From NCBI GenBank assembly GCA_009760855.2, contig WPIO01000001.1:2600501-2664500 (forward strand): a DNA stretch of 64,000 nucleotides, given 5' to 3'. Shown here one piece after another: positions 12,368-25,285 of the stretch. The notes below the pieces were generated by a model that saw only the letters and a list, made by a program, of their open reading frames with translations, was not told where the DNA came from and searched no databases. Each line of letters begins with the position of its first letter. Within the stretch, counting starts at the first letter, position 1. Source of the DNA: Cristatella mucedo (lineage: Eukaryota > Bryozoa > Phylactolaemata > Cristatellidae). The translations under genes were made by a program, and so were the position numbers.

Positions 12368-13230
12368 GTCTACAGATATAAAATGTCACAGCGTTTATAA
12401 CTTTGAAATGCGTGCAGGTTGTATTTATACAGATTTCACCGGGAAGAACCCTTTGACAAAGTTGATGCGCCCGGAAGCAATAGTTTCGGATCGGACAAAG
12501 AACTAAATATGGCAGCCGCGTGGCAACGAATGTAGAGCCAAGAGAGTTACCGAAGGAAACGGAGAGTTTAGCTCCCTCAAATTAAGTCCTACAAGAGCCA
12601 AAAAAGTAGGAAAACGAACTCATTTCGATCATTTAACCATGCTACCATGACCAGCAACCTGTATATCTTTTGGAACTCTACCGCAGGTTGTATCCCCAGA
12701 TATATAACCCAATGAACGGTTCGCAACAATTAAAGCAACCGGAATCCCCTAGGATTATCTTTCGTTTTCAATATGAGGTCATTTGTTCGACGATAAAGCC
12801 GTTGTAGATAAGTTGTAAGTACTTGAAAAAGTCTCTTCAAAGAAGCCACTGTTTGCGAAGATCTTAGTTTAGGACTTTCGGGCATAAAGTAAAAAGTACT
12901 GACGAGTAGGAGCCTTGCTTCTGATATGCCCAGTTATCATAATAATTGCTTGGAGCTATATTTCTCCGTTATGGTAAAACAATAGAGATGGATGCCACCA
13001 CAGAAGGATATAACTCAAGCACTAGAATTTATCATTAAATAAATGAAAGACCGATGACAGTTACGAATCTTTAAATACGAAAAACATCCATATTACTCCC
13101 ATTGCATTCATAAGTTTTATACTATGTACACCAAGCCATTGGCAGTGGTTGAATCCTAAACCAAGAAAGAAGACAAATTAAATGCTTCGGAATGCTTAAA
13201 TGCATCGTCTTTCAAATTGACACTTACGTG

Positions 13231-13733
13231 CCGTATTTTTTCGAAGTATAAGTCGCACTTTTTCCATTTTTTTGAAGAAATAAGGCTGCGACTTATACAC
13301 TGCTACACCAGCAGAAGGAAGCCAGTATCAATCATGTTTCCAAATTGGTTTTACAAGCCTGGGAGAGCTTCAAAACAGAAGTAATTTTGAAGTGGTTCAA
13401 GAAGACAAGAATTTCAAACATGCTGGATGGAAACTGAAGGTGTTGCAACCTGTTAGGAAAGTGACCATTCAGACATTGACCATGTGGCAGAAGACTATGT
13501 TAGCAGTGATTCTGATGACGAGTTTCTTGATAACTGTGATGGTTAAAGCAAACTTATAATAATAAAAAATTAGCTATATGGCTAAAGCAAACTTATATTA
13601 ATACAAATTAGCTATATATTCGGTTACCTTATTTTTCAATATAATTTTTCATGATAACTTTTTCAAAAAAGTTTGTCCATAAATTTAGGGTACGACTAAT
13701 ACTTGGGTGCGACTTATTCTCGTAAAAATACGG
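13231..13733 (+). mobile_element. pogo/Tigger-like element with transposase remnant
   Basis: About 28-bp inverted termini: CCGTATTTTTTCGAAGTATA left and its imperfect complement ending AAAAATACGG right, next to TA on the right. Around 13,369-13,550 lies a broken transposase C-terminus (KKTRISNMLDG, then an acidic YVSSDSDDEFL) of the pogo type. Non-functional. Confidence 0.75.
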
Positions 13734-13857
13734 TATACCTTACATAACGTCGCATGTCTTAGAACAGTTGAAACTTGCATGTGACACTTCGCGACACGGA
13801 TGCAGAAGTATTCCTAGTCGCAAGAATGCTTCCTGATTTATCCTTCACATGCTTATA

Positions 13858-14698
13858 CAGTGGTACCTCGGCTGGCGAGTGTCTCGACATACGAGTGTTT
13901 CGAGATACGATCTGTCTCTCGGCAGATTTTGCGCTTTGTGTTGCGAGCTAAAATTCGGATTACGAGCCAGCTTCAGATATTCCACTGCCAGTTGCCCAGC
14001 GAACGTCTCACTGCGTTTGGTTACTATGGCCAATATGGGAAGGGCAGCGAACGACGTTCCGTTGCAAGACGCTGCCCTACGACCCGGGTGTGACGCCAAG
14101 CGCAGGCCTGTTGGTTCGCTCCCAGACAGACTCGAGCGAGCTATCGTGGTGCTTGGAGGCACAAGGTCGCTAGGCTCCAGTGTTAAATCAGACTACGGCA
14201 GGAACAGCTATATACGTACTGTACTCTATGTAGGAAACATTGGCATGTGAGAGTTCGTCGCACAACTGATGGCAATCAATTCGTCTTCACAAAAGCACAG
14301 CCAGTAAACTGAAAGCGAGGAAAGCGCTGTGAAAAGGGGCAAACACGGCGAATGAGATTCAGACATTCATTTCAGCCTTTCTCCTCAAACTCTATTAGCA
14401 TCTTTAAGTCATCTGATCTCCATGTTACTCCTGTACGTTAGAATTAATAAAACCCGTTTATTGCAAGACATTTTATTGCTATTGTATTGTTTGTAAAACA
14501 ATATTAGTTATTTACACGTATAAGTACAGTTTTCAATTTAAAAGCAAGTGAAAACAATTAGTGTTTTTCGGGGGTCCGGAACAGATTAATGGCATTTCAA
14601 AATTCATTTCAATGAGGAAAATGGATTTGACATACGAGCAATTTCAGTTACGAGCTCCAGAACGAAACGAATTCAACTCGTAAGCTGAGGTGCCACTA
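13858..14698. mobile_element. Tc1/mariner-superfamily (pogo-like) non-autonomous element
   Basis: Inverted termini CAGTGGTACCTCGGC and, reversed, TAGTGGCACCTCAGC, with further subterminal ACGAGT/ACTCGT repeats. A TA precedes the left end; the right duplication is mutated to TT. The 133-codon ORF inside is not a transposase. Confidence 0.75.
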
Positions 14699-14789
14699 TT
14701 GAGACCATCCGTATATTGGAATGCCCTAGAAGTAAGAGGTCATAATTGGCACGGAACAAATCCTTTGTAGCGAAGCGCTACCTACTTAC

Positions 14790-15066
14790 CGGCAGGGTCA
14801 AGCTGACGTATGTGCAGCTTGTCAAGTAGTTTCGCAATATGCCAGGGATCGCACATGAGCATCGGATGCAGGTAAATGATCGAGTCGTGGAGCAGACCAT
14901 TGGCTATTTTCGTTATGGTCTCTGCCACTCTAACGAGAATGACTGTAGTTAGCCCAAAGGTCGTTCGGATATAAATGGCCCAGCCAGCAGTGCCGTCTTT
15001 CGATGTCTCTCTGCTCACAAAACATTCACTCTCAGCAGCACTTCCATCGATTTTCCTGTCTTCATA
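14790..15066 (-). CDS. SACS: Sacsin-like exon 14 (92 codons)
   Basis: Acceptor cttgaag, donor CTGCCG|gtaagt. SECFVSRETSKDGTAGWAIY aligns with human [20 protein letters not shown], and the block ending HIAKLLDKLHI with human DIYRIGEKLDSLGV. A clear match by residue pattern and spacing. Confidence 0.8.
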
Positions 15067-15479
15067 CTTCAAGTAAGTGGTGAGCTCGAACCGACGACAG
15101 CAGTAGAAACAAAGTAAAACTGCTCAAGCTACAGATTACTATAAACACGACATATGGACCAACCAGACAACTGCTTTACATTAATTTCGTTCGTGATCTG
15201 ATAGCTGTTCGTCAGTAAGTTTGTTCAGCATTCTACCTTGTATGTATGTGCAAGGCAGCTAACAAGCAAGCAATAAAAAAAAGCTCTACAGGGTGTACAG
15301 TGTTGCTAACTTTAAGCAAACAATAGAGGGAAACAGAGCTATTTGATAATGCAGAAATTTTTCAGCATAAGTCTATGAGCAATGAAATAACGTTAACTCA
15401 TAGACGCATGCAATACGCAGTTGTCAGAAAGTATGATACCTAACTTGAATGGGCAAAAATAATACGTGGTTAAGCATAC

Positions 15480-15728
15480 CTATATCTGAGCAATGACTCG
15501 ATCGTTCACGACTAATGCTGAACCTGCCACTTGAGCTCCATAAACGCGAATATTTTGCAAGGCTAATGAAAAGTCTTCCAGTGCCCTTATATCCTGCCTT
15601 TTTCCTTGCTTCAAGTGTTCATTAGAAATCAATCGACGGAGTCCCAGGTTAAACTCTCTTGAACTGAGCCTCTTTCGTAGTATCTCTGCCGGACTCCATG
15701 ATTGAGTCAGAGCAGCACGTGAAACAGT
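15480..15728 (-). CDS. SACS: Sacsin-like exon 13, ends on an in-frame TAG
   Basis: Acceptor atgcag, phase 0. RLSSREFNLGLRRLI and the following helical block align with human LLSSEQFITGLIRIM. The only plausible donor, ATATAG|gtatgc, makes the last codon TAG at 15,482-15,480. That would stop the protein about 330 codons before the last visible exon. Confidence 0.75.
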   Translation of the reverse strand, partial: TVSRAALTQSWSPAEILRKRLSSREFNLGLRRLISNEHLKQGKRQDIRALEDFSLALQNIRVYGAQVAGSALVVNDRVIAQI

Positions 15729-17443
15729 CTGCATACAATTAAAATAAAAAATTGATTAATAGCTCACAAACAAGTATCGGATATTCACCGAACTCACAAT
15801 TCAGCAGAAAAATCTAGCAACAAAACTAAGAAGGTTAAAGTAAACAATACCAACACCGAAAGAAGCTTTCATCGAGACCCAGAAGGGCCACAGCCACTGC
15901 AAGCTGGCATCACTAGAAAAAGTTTGGAAGATCTGACCAGTCGTTGCTTCATTACTCATAAAAAATTACGTCAGGTAGTTTTAATATGTGTATGAGAATT
16001 GTTGAAAAAATCTTAAAATATCTCGCCTTTGTGGCTGCCATTTATTTTAAATCACCAATCTTAGAGCGCCTTTGCTTACTCTGAGGCGAGTTACACTCCA
16101 ATCCATAAGTTGATGTATTTTTTGCCATTCTTATTGCAATATTTTGATTGAACACTTTAATTGTAGCTTTTACTTAATGAGATTAATAAAACCTAATGTC
16201 ATGATCTGTCTCTAAAGCCAGGATAAATAGACAATGTAGCCACCAAAGCCAAGACCTAGTCCAACTCATCTAATGAACTCACTATGGTCGAGAACCCAAG
16301 CCCAGATATTGCTCAGATTTTCAAAGCGTCACTCAACTCAGGAGCTGCCTTAATACATTGAGGTAAGCCTTTGTTTGGAAAATGTTCACAAAGTCTTGAG
16401 TGGACTTGCAGTTCTTGAGTGGGAACATCCCATTTCGACTCTTCCATTCGTCCCAAGCTCTAGAAAGGAGGTCCATACTAATAATTCACGACCAACATAA
16501 AAATAACTCTATCATCAGATAAGATTACCATGGATATTTATTCGCCAATATGGTGCTTAAACTTTTCCCATGTGATTACTAACGTCTTAAAAAAGATGTA
16601 TTAATAATGATGGCAGGAACCGTAGCTTTGGTGTGCTGACTTCCAAGCTGTCGCTCTCATAAGTAGGGAGACTCGCCAAAAAAGGTGCATAGTCACCATC
16701 TCACCAGCCATTTAATGGTTGACCAAAACTGATAGTTCAGCCCAGCGAAAATAGTTTTTCCTATGCCCATTTTTCCCCATGATCCTTTAGATTGAAAATG
16801 ATGAAATTGAGAGACAGCACTCAGACTTCGTTTGAATAATAGGTGCTGACAAAATACAGTCCCGTGAATGCGTAGGTCTGGTCTAAATTAGCAGATCTAG
16901 TGCTAATAAGAGTTTCGTATTCGGCCTCATCTCGGCCCCAATCGGCTTGTCTTTGATATAGCACCAGTCGTGCATGCTAGTCAGGTTCGTACCGCCAGCT
17001 CACTAGTTCATCACCAAAAGCAGGCGTATTGTACGTATTGTGTACACAAGTCCGAGTCACAAGCTTCAGTGGCTTAACATTAATAGTGGGAGCGAACTTG
17101 TGGTTCTGCATGCTGTGAGCTGAATAGTAATTCAAGTGTCCAAGCCAAGTGCCGTCACTGAGTAACAATTGCCGCACAGGTCTCTACGTAGCTCTCTCCA
17201 ATCAATTTGGCTGCTTAACATATACTTGTCATCAAGCGACACGGGGTCATAGATATACAGGACACGCTCCCAAGTAGTGGCTTCATTTCTTGTAATCCAA
17301 ATGACTAAGCTTACCAGTGATCGACATAAATCTCTGCCGTACATCAGTTTGAGTCAAGCTGGCTAACAGAGGCTAAAGAAGATAAGTTAATGCAAATTTA
17401 AAAGTGCAGCCGATGTCATGGACTTAAATATTAGCTAAGCCAC
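15729..17443. other. Intron between exons 12 and 13, nothing recognised
   Basis: No repeat or gene recognised. Two minus ORFs near 17.0-17.3 kb are out of sacsin order and are not accepted. Confidence 0.4.
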
Positions 17444-17653
17444 CTCGTCTAAGCATTCTTGGACTATGCTGAATAGCATCCGAGGTTTGAGTTGAGCAGG
17501 AAGCTTCCGTAGAACATCTTCGAAATCCACTATTTGTAGGTCGCACTTATCGAATTCCACCAAAAAAGGCTGACCGAAAGAGTGCACCAGCCGTTCCACA
17601 AATAAGGGTTCATCATTATAGACCAGTTCGTTGGCAGGATATAAATATCGATT
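17444..17653 (-). CDS. SACS: Sacsin-like exon 12 (70 codons)
   Basis: Acceptor tttttag, donor GACGAG|gtggct, phase 0 to 0. YLYPANELVYNDEPLFVERL aligns with human LVKSSILVFDDAPHYKSRI, and LPAQLKPRMLFSIVQECLDE with [20 protein letters not shown]. Not covered by a long ORF from ATG. Confidence 0.8.
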
Positions 17654-18844
17654 CTAAAAAATGAAAGATAGGCTGACCGTTAACTTCCGTTGTCAGCATA
17701 AGCAAAATAAAAGTGCACGCCTCACTAACAGATATATTTATGTTATTTTTAGGCATCCAAAAATGAAATAATATACAGTAGGTCGAATAAATTATTTCTC
17801 AACGATACCAATATAGCAAAGCCAACTTTAATACGATAAGCAGGCTTTATAGCAAGATAAGAGCTGACATAGCAGTCGGCAGCATTCTGTGCCAACTCCA
17901 TGTAAATAAATGTAGATACATTATGGCATCTTTCTTGAAAAGGATCAATTTCAGTAACCCATGCTGGTGCTTCGTAGAACAAAATCTTATTGCTATTTCT
18001 ACTATTTGCAGGTACTGCTCAGGCCTGACCTAGAAAGTCGATCTTTTGTAAGAACTCAACTAGGTGAAGTTTCAAAGGTAAAGGTCACATAATCAGAAAG
18101 CCTCATTTACAATGCAGAAAAAGCAATGGCGACTATGGCCCTACTTGCTCTCTAGAGGATTGACTGCTTCCGAAACAAAAAAAGTGCTGTCGTATTGATT
18201 TCAAATGTCGAATCCGGGACCCATTTATTTAACTTCCCATGATTGGCATTGGCAGGCTATAAAATCATACATTTTTTTGTAACATTTTTTTTGAAAGGTC
18301 GGCCCTAGTTTTGGTCAAGGTTCAATAGCTAAAGAACGAAAGTTACGCGCTCAAACTGAAAACTCAGCGGAAATTCGAATTGGCCACAGAGAAAAGAAAA
18401 AAAAGTCTTGGTTCTCACCAGCTCAAGTTCTTTGCTGAGTTCACATAAAAGTCTGACTACGAAGGACGACTTTTTACACGTACAGATACTATCACAAAAC
18501 TATTTTATTAAAGCAAATTCTGCAGTAGCTTGACAAGCACAACTTGATAGTTCTTATGCCAATGTCAGAAGATGCAAGTGAACAGATGGGATCAAGGTTG
18601 CTGCTATTTCGGACTCAACGAAAGTGGCAAAACCGAAGCACATTTGAAAACTACGACGAGAAAATTCGCTTTCTTTCCTAGAATTAGGGCGGGACCCTAA
18701 TTCACCAAGTCATAGGTTGACTAATTTCTTTTCTCGAGGATTCCTATCAAGTTGGAGTAAACTCTTATCATGATTAGCCACTGAAAATTAACACGTGGAG
18801 CTAATGGAGAAATATGGCTCTGCTAAGGTGGTAACTAGCCAGAG

Positions 18845-18960
18845 AATATGAATGCCACTTGCAGTTGGCTATAAGGAATCACCTAACTGCAGGATTCGAA
18901 ACCATGACCGAGGTCGGAAAGAGCTAGCACCTTACTTCCCGGGCCATCACGGCTATTAAT
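18845..18960 (-). repeat. tRNA-headed SINE (family 2), antisense
   Basis: Antisense B-box-like GGATTCGAAACCATGAC, followed by GAGCTAGCACCTTACTTCCC. Related to the copies near 21.9, 24.0, 31.9 and 36.7 kb. Confidence 0.55.
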
Positions 18961-20640
18961 ACGTACTACTACTAATACTACTACTACTACATTTGATATA
19001 GCGCCATCAGAAAGCACAATCTCTTTCTAGGCACTTTACATTTGCTACAAAGAAAGCAAGATAGAATGGCTAGTGGTAGCATACTCAATAAACAACAAGA
19101 ATAACATGGTTAGTGGCGACATGCACAGTCAGCATGCCAGTATGGTTAGTGGCAGCATGCACAGTGTCAGCACCTATAAGCACGTAAAGAACGAATCGCA
19201 GGAACCAACTAAATGCTGTGATAAATAGATGCACTTTTAGTTGTCAGAAGATGGCGTGACGCAAGTCGGGAGTGACTTCCAGGCTTTGGAAGCACACAAA
19301 CGAAAGGAAGGGCCTCCAAAGGATTTGAGGTTTGTATACAAGGTATGGGTAAACAGTTAGATTCGGAAAAGCGTGTGGTACAATGCTTAGCCAGAGGGGG
19401 AGTAGATCTGATAGATAGGCTGTAGCCGAACAATGATGTATCTAAAAGTGAGTGATACAACCTTGAACTCGATGCGTTTCTTGACTGGGAGCCACTGCAG
19501 GTCGGCGAGAAGTGGCAAGATGTGGCAACCGCGACGCTCACGACAGATAAGCCTAACTGCAGAGTTTTGCTCCCACAGTAAGCACCTGATTGCACAGGCC
19601 GGTAGACCAGCAAGCCGTGAGTTACTGGAGTCAAGACGGGATGTCACAAAGGCATGGACCAGTTTAGATGTATTCCTGTCTAAACAAGCCGGAGTTTTAG
19701 CAATGCTATGTAGCTGAAAGTAGGCAGAGTGACTGTGGAGCTGATATGGTCGTCTAATGAAAGGTCAGTTTGGAACATGACACCTAGATTTCGCTCAGAT
19801 TCAACAGGAGATTTGCTGACAGAGCCGATTTTGAGCGTTAACTTTTCCAATTTCTGATTCACACTCGGATTGCTCATAACTAGTAGGTTGGATTTACCAC
19901 CATTCAAGTTTGCTGCCATCCAAAAGCAGATGTCATTATTACATGCAGCAAGGGAGTTGAGAAATTCGAGGAATCAAAGCAGAGGTACAACTGAGTGTCA
20001 TCCGCATAGAAGTAAAAGCCTAGATTGTGCCTGGCAATCACATCGGCAAGAGGGAGACTATAAACCGTGAAAAGAACTAGCCAAGCACAGAGCCCTGATG
20101 AACCGCATACTTTAGAGACTCCTCGGATGATCTGTGTCCATTCACATCAATTCTCTGGAGTCTGCCGCCGAGATAGGATCCAAACCATTGCAATGCAGTG
20201 CCAGTAACGCCCAGACGAGATGAAAGGCGCTCAAGAAGGACTTGGTGATCGATAATAAACTAAAAATTGCTGAAGGATCGAGAAAAAAAAGCCGAGTTAG
20301 TCAACCTATGTCTGCATTCTAAGTAGGTGTTAAACACCCGGAGCAATGCTGACTCAGTTGAGTGATTAGCTCTAAAACCAGACTGGTACTTACTATCAAG
20401 GTTTGAAGTTTCAATGTATGAGTTCAGCTGGTTTGCCATGCCTCGTTCCGATGTCTTTGATAAGAATGGTAGAAGGGAGAGTGGGCGGAAGCTGCTCAAG
20501 TTCTCCTTGTCTAGTGTTACTTTCTTGAGTAGTGGCCTGACTAGCCTTTTTGAAAGGTGCTGGGATATGACCTCAGGCTAATGACATTTTTATGATGTTA
20601 GTTATGCATGGCAGCAGCAGGTCGATGCATCGTAGAAGCA
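18961..20640 (-). repeat. CR1/L2-like LINE, degenerate RT domain and 3' end
   Basis: Minus-strand pieces read in LINE order: FRPLSLLPFLSKTSERGMAN, then FRANHSTESALLRV (RT motifs), NLGVMFQTDLSLDDHIS, and LADLQWLPVKKRIEFKV. The end is a GTAAAGTGCCTAGAAAGAGA tail and (AGT)n. Several frames, no intact ORF. The longest LINE copy in the window. Confidence 0.85.
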
Positions 20641-20771
20641 GTACATGTACCTAATATTCTATAAATATTAATAACATACATAAGTGATAAAAAGACTAGC
20701 TAACATTTCAAAACGCATGCAAATTGCAGCAAGGACATTCAGTTTCCCGGCAAGAAGGCAGACGCCGCTAC

Positions 20772-20890
20772 CGAACTGGGAAGGTACAATTCTTTAATTG
20801 ACGGATATGTTGCCACATTACACAAATGCTTGAAGAGCCAGTGTACCGCTCGGTAACAGTTCTTTTGGTCGATGAGTGAAAGCTGGTTGC
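20772..20890 (-). CDS. SACS: Sacsin-like exon 11 (39 codons)
   Basis: Acceptor tttaaag, donor TTCG|gtagcg. With exon 10 it forms KHKGNQLSLIDQ, matching human NSEGKQLDPNEM, and it ends with ELYLPS, matching human LALYLPS. The polypyrimidine tract is weak, but phase and homology support this acceptor. Confidence 0.75.
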
Positions 20891-20984
20891 CTTTAAAACA
20901 GACGTAATGTTTGCTGAACATTAATGTAATGGATTTTACGAAGCGTCAACAAAATAGCAACGAAAAAGAAGAGTCGAACTTTAC

Positions 20985-21221
20985 CCTTGTGCTTTACCCA
21001 CAAACTTTTAAGTAGCGATGCGAACGGCTTTTCGTCGGCTTTCTGAGCCGCTCCCAAGTGAAGTAGAAGCTCGTGGAATCTGGTCAGTCGGGAAGGCGCT
21101 TTCAGCAGATACGGCTTGATTTCCTGTTCATCTGCTATGTCCAGTACAAGCTGGTCAGCCCTTACGAATTCGCAGCCTCGTTCGTTCTCTAGAAAGTGTG
21201 GAGAACGCTCGAGACGGTCAC
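20985..21221 (-). CDS. SACS: Sacsin-like exon 10 (78 codons)
   Basis: Acceptor gcttaag, donor CAAGG|gtaaag. IKPYLLKAPSRLTRFHELL aligns with human [20 protein letters not shown], one of the best-conserved stretches of sacsin. Compared with human, about 20 residues before this block are shorter or missing. Confidence 0.8.
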
Positions 21222-21834
21222 CTTAAGCCCACAAACAGCCAGGGCCAAATAAGCCATCGAGGGCAAAGGCAAATTGAAAGGCATAGGATGGTACTAAAAG
21301 GCCAGCATCACATGTATGACTCATACGGTTAAGGTAATCATGGATGGTCATGCTTATATTTACCGAAAGCCTGGTGCCGATAAAGACATTGGTCACACCG
21401 GCTACGTTCTACAGGTCTGGTTATGTAGGCAGCTCATTAGTACCCGGCTAACTCCGAAAAGCTATTCAAAATTATAAAGAGACACACGAGTCAGCATCAG
21501 CCAGTAGAAGAGGGCATTACAAATTGTCTGTTGCCGGACTGGTATCAAAAATCAGGAGAATACAACAATCAATGCGAACACACCGTGAAGCATGTCAAGG
21601 CCTATTACTAGCTCGTCATCTCAACCATTTAGGCTCCCAGACATACCAGTGTTGACGAAAAGTTGCAGTTTAAAAATAAAACCCAAGTACCATGAGAAAG
21701 CGACTTGGATTGTCTTGTTTATCAGACAACCATAAATGGTTACGCATCTTTCTCTAATTGTAACAGCCATCCGAGTAAAATAAAAAAGGGTAAAGGCGAG
21801 CTTATTGAGCCGCCTCATTTCAAACAGCAGGAGA

Positions 21835-21955
21835 ACCTGGTTGCAGTGGGCAATACGGGATTACCTGCAGCAGAACTCAAACCCGGGGCCTGGGTCGTCA
21901 AGTGTCAAGTCGTCACTTTACCCTAGGGAAGTTACAGGGTTCGCCTTTCCTTCGC
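21835..21955 (-). repeat. tRNA-headed SINE (family 2), antisense
   Basis: CAGCAGAACTCAAACCCGGG followed by an A-box-like complement. Similar in layout to the copy at 31.8-31.9 kb on the other strand. Confidence 0.5.
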
Positions 21956-22529
21956 ACTGCAAACCATTGATATTACCCCGTTGAATAGCCGCACTGGAAA
22001 ACTCAGTTACACAACCCCTAGGGTCAACCGGAATTTTAGCTGAAAATCATCATGCTTTTCGCACCTTTTCGGCAAGTAGTTTAGGATTTTAGGATCACAA
22101 TGCGAACAGAAAGTCCTTGCACGACGGTGTATTCACTGACTGCTGCTTAAGTGAACTTTTCGCCCGATAAAAGTGACAGTATATAATTTCCATTCAGTAG
22201 ATTACGAGTTGGAGGCTATATCTTGTGATGCTGGCTTAAAACCAAGGTCAGAATATTCCACAGACTGTAAACACGATGGGCACCCGATGAAAACACGCAG
22301 GGCTACGCTGACCTAAAAATAATCCGTATTAAATCCGTGCAAGCGCCACACTGGCAAGGGCAGAGCTGAGCGGTCCTTGGGTCTACCTGTTTCCCATGGG
22401 GGCTAGGTGGGCAGCGCATACATGGCGGTGAACCGCTTCCAAGTCATCTCCCACTGAGGCTAAAGCTCCAAGTCTAGGGGTGCTTAGCGAGAGGGCGTAC
22501 TTGAATTCACTCTCCAGATCACCTAATCG

Positions 22530-23330
22530 ATATACAGATATGTATCTCCGTTTGTTGCTCCACAAAACCATAAAGACTATGCGAGTGTTACGAAGGAAAG
22601 TTTTGAATAGCACACTCACAGCCTAAGCGGCTTTCGGTACGCATTCGGTAGCGAACAGACTTCGTCTCACGAAACAAAGAGAAAGTGTGAAGCATAACAG
22701 AGTCAGGGGAGCAATTGAGGTAGTGAGTAGCATGGAAGTAGCAGCTCAGGACCACTGAAAAGGATGAGCTATAGTCGGCAGTAGGAGAGTCGTTGTCGTT
22801 TCGTAAGAATTGTGGGAGCGAGCTCCACAGTCTAGGACGTGTAGAGCTAAAGCTTCGGTCGCCAACGGTCTTTAAGCAGAGGAATGGAACAGCTAATTTA
22901 TTGTCCGAACAGGACCTGAGGGCGCGAACAGGCTGAAACTGGTGCAGCCGTTGAGCTAGGTACGAAGGAGCTAAGCCGTGGCAGGCCTTGTGGGTTAGTG
23001 TAAGAACTTTGCTCTGTATCCGTTGCTTAACTGGCATCCATGCTAGCTCTTTTAGCAAAGGAGACACGTGCTCAAACCTCTGGGACTTGAAGATTAGCAT
23101 TGCGGCCATATTCATAGTCAGCTGCAGTGGCCTAGTTGTTTTCTTTGGTAGTCCAGCCGAAATGGAATTACAGCAATCAAGCCGAGACAGAACTAAGGAT
23201 CTAGTTAAATTTTTTGCATGCCACTGTGGAACACAGCTCTTAATCTTGGATAGGGATCAGACGTGATGGCTAGCTGTAGAAGCAGTCTTCTGAATGAAGC
23301 TTTTAAAATTGAGGCCGCCGTCGAAAACAA
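22530..23330 (-). repeat. Second LINE family (L2/CR1-like), 3' fragment
   Basis: A minus ORF of 175 codons encodes LKELAWMPVKQRIQSKVLTL, then HGLAPSYLAQRL and LWSSLPQFLRN, the C-terminal RT tail. The 3' part (TGTTACGAAGGAAAG region) recurs at 35.9 kb and at 46.2 kb reversed. Confidence 0.8.
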
Positions 23331-23544
23331 GCCCTTAATTTCGAGCACGTGGTGATGGTCGCACAACAGCACCACCTACTAGAAGAGCAGAGCCTTTTAA
23401 TCCAGCCACATGCTTAGGGTGTCCTATGAGCAGCAGTTCGGTTGGCTGCCAAACAGGGTTCGTATCAAAAGAATTTACGTGCACTGCACGATAGCAGACG
23501 ATTCTCAATTTCACCATAAAATTAAAAAATGAAATAGATACTGT

Positions 23545-23670
23545 AGTGGCTATTATGTCCTCTCAGAACTTAATTTTTATCTAGGCTCATTACGTATGCA
23601 GAAGGGCTCGAGCCCAGTACTCCGGTTGTTAAAAGCGAGCACCTTACTCCTGAGTCCAACCAGGGTGATG
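23545..23670 (-). repeat. tRNA-headed SINE (family 1), antisense
   Basis: Tail complement CTCAGAACTTAATTTTTATC, then GCAGAAGGGCTCGAGCCCAG and an A-box-like TTAAAAGCGAGCACC. Confidence 0.55.
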
Positions 23671-23964
23671 AATTTAGGGAAATGCATATCCACCCAGACT
23701 GTTCGTACGATAACGCCTTATCAACAACGCAACGTTGACCACTCTTGTCTACTAGGCTCAAGAGATAAACGTGGCATTTTGGCCACTTGGGTCGGCCTGG
23801 ACTCCACAGGAGCAACTGATCAATGTCCACTGGACTGTAAACTTCTCGGCCAGAAGTCGGTCACTGAAGATTGTCTCAGCAATCCATTTCGTCGCTTGAG
23901 CTAGACATGGATGACCATAGGCTGACGAATGTCGGTAGCTGATTCAAACTGCCTAATTTATATA

Positions 23965-24105
23965 TTCGCAGAAGAGCCATAACGACTATCGCCACCACTT
24001 GTAGTGGGCAGCAAACCATAGCCCACTGGAGGAATCGAAACCACGACTTATGTCGTGAAGACTGAGCACCTTAACCCTGAGTTAAGACCCCACTATGTCA
24101 TCAAG
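23965..24105 (-). repeat. tRNA-headed SINE (family 2), antisense
   Basis: GCCACCACTTGTAGTGGGCA and GGAATCGAAACCACGAC. It mirrors 31.85-31.93 kb on the plus strand. Confidence 0.55.
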
Positions 24106-24109
24106 CCTA

Positions 24110-25149
24110 TGAATCTGAGCTCTGTCTGGGTGTAAATTACCTTTCGTTTAATTTCCGTCTAAACTAAAAATTTAGGAACAGGTCGATCCTTGTTCACGTG
24201 CAGCGCCCGACACGAATTCTGTTCTAGTAATAAGTGAGGGATTGTGTGGCACTGCACTCAACCCAGCGATCTTCGGGAATTGAAAAGCCAGAGGCAGCGA
24301 CAGGAGGTGAATTCGTCAGATGCTGACGAATGTGTTTATTAAATTCCCGAGGCTCAGATTGTATGTGCTAGCATGCATGTGTGCATGTGTGAGTGTATGG
24401 TTGTGGCTAGGGATTTGACACTTCGTGGTAGAATTTAGGGGAACATTCTCATCTCCATGTGGGAGGTACAAGCCGAAGCCTTTGTTCGTACAATAATATT
24501 CTGGTACTACACTCTGGTCCCTCTCCATTTTCTTTATAGCGAAAAGCATCTTACTTTTACTTTTAAGTAGCATACATATTTAATTAAATAAATATAGGCA
24601 TGCATGCATATAACTATGTACCCGTATATACATATGCATGTATCTGGCTGTTTACAAGTCTCCGAGGTAATGTTAACCCAGTGCTACGGCAGCCGGCTCA
24701 ACCATTTTTCGACAGTCGTAGTGATTGCAGAATCTGACCTCAGATAGCTTCCCAACAAAACCTAAAGATGGTCTGCGGGATTTTAGTCACGCGAGCGACT
24801 ACTGGACACCCATGAGTTTGACGGCTGATTCAGATATTAAACATTTGGAACCTTTTGCTGTGCGCTTTAGGTCACTGGACATCGGCCGAACTTACAGTCT
24901 CAAGTCAGCCGAAAAAGCTCTAGCATTTCATTTTAATAGACCGATGCTTTAACCAGGTGTAAGACTCCATTGATACACAATTTGACTGCTAGCTGGCTAC
25001 AGATAGCTAGTCTGGTACATCTGACCAGTTTGCTGACAGTGAACTTTTCTTCATTTTTTGTTAGGGAAAAGCATTAATGCTAATTTTTTCGTTCTTAAAC
25101 TAGGCTCCAGTCGTGTGCCATTAAGTGGGCGTTGTCCGGATCCTTCGGA
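24110..25149. other. Intron stretch, nothing recognised
   Basis: Only short TA/TG-rich runs near 24.36 and 24.6 kb. Confidence 0.35.
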
Positions 25150-25285
25150 GACGATTTCTGTCACCTGGTTTGACCCCTGGTTTGGGCACCCGTCTTTTGA
25201 CAACCGAAGTCGTGAGCTCGAGCCCTGAGGCTTATGCGTAGTGCCAGTGTTAAGACAAAGTTCTCTTAGGGTGCAACACAAGTCA
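25150..25285 (+). repeat. tRNA-headed SINE (family 1)
   Basis: Head with AAGTCGTGAGCTCGAGCCCT and a degenerate tail AGTGCCAGTGTTAAGACAAA, TTCTCTTAGGGTGC. Confidence 0.5.

Noticed and set aside
13849-14250. 133-codon ORF and an antisense 105-codon ORF
   Set aside because: Lie inside a non-autonomous inverted-repeat element and show no transposase motif.
16977-17344. Two minus ORFs tested as extra sacsin exons
   Set aside because: Exons 12 and 13 already join in phase and match adjacent human segments, leaving no gap to fill.
17749-17982. 77-codon minus ORF in the intron after exon 12
   Set aside because: No match to sacsin order and no convincing splice borders.
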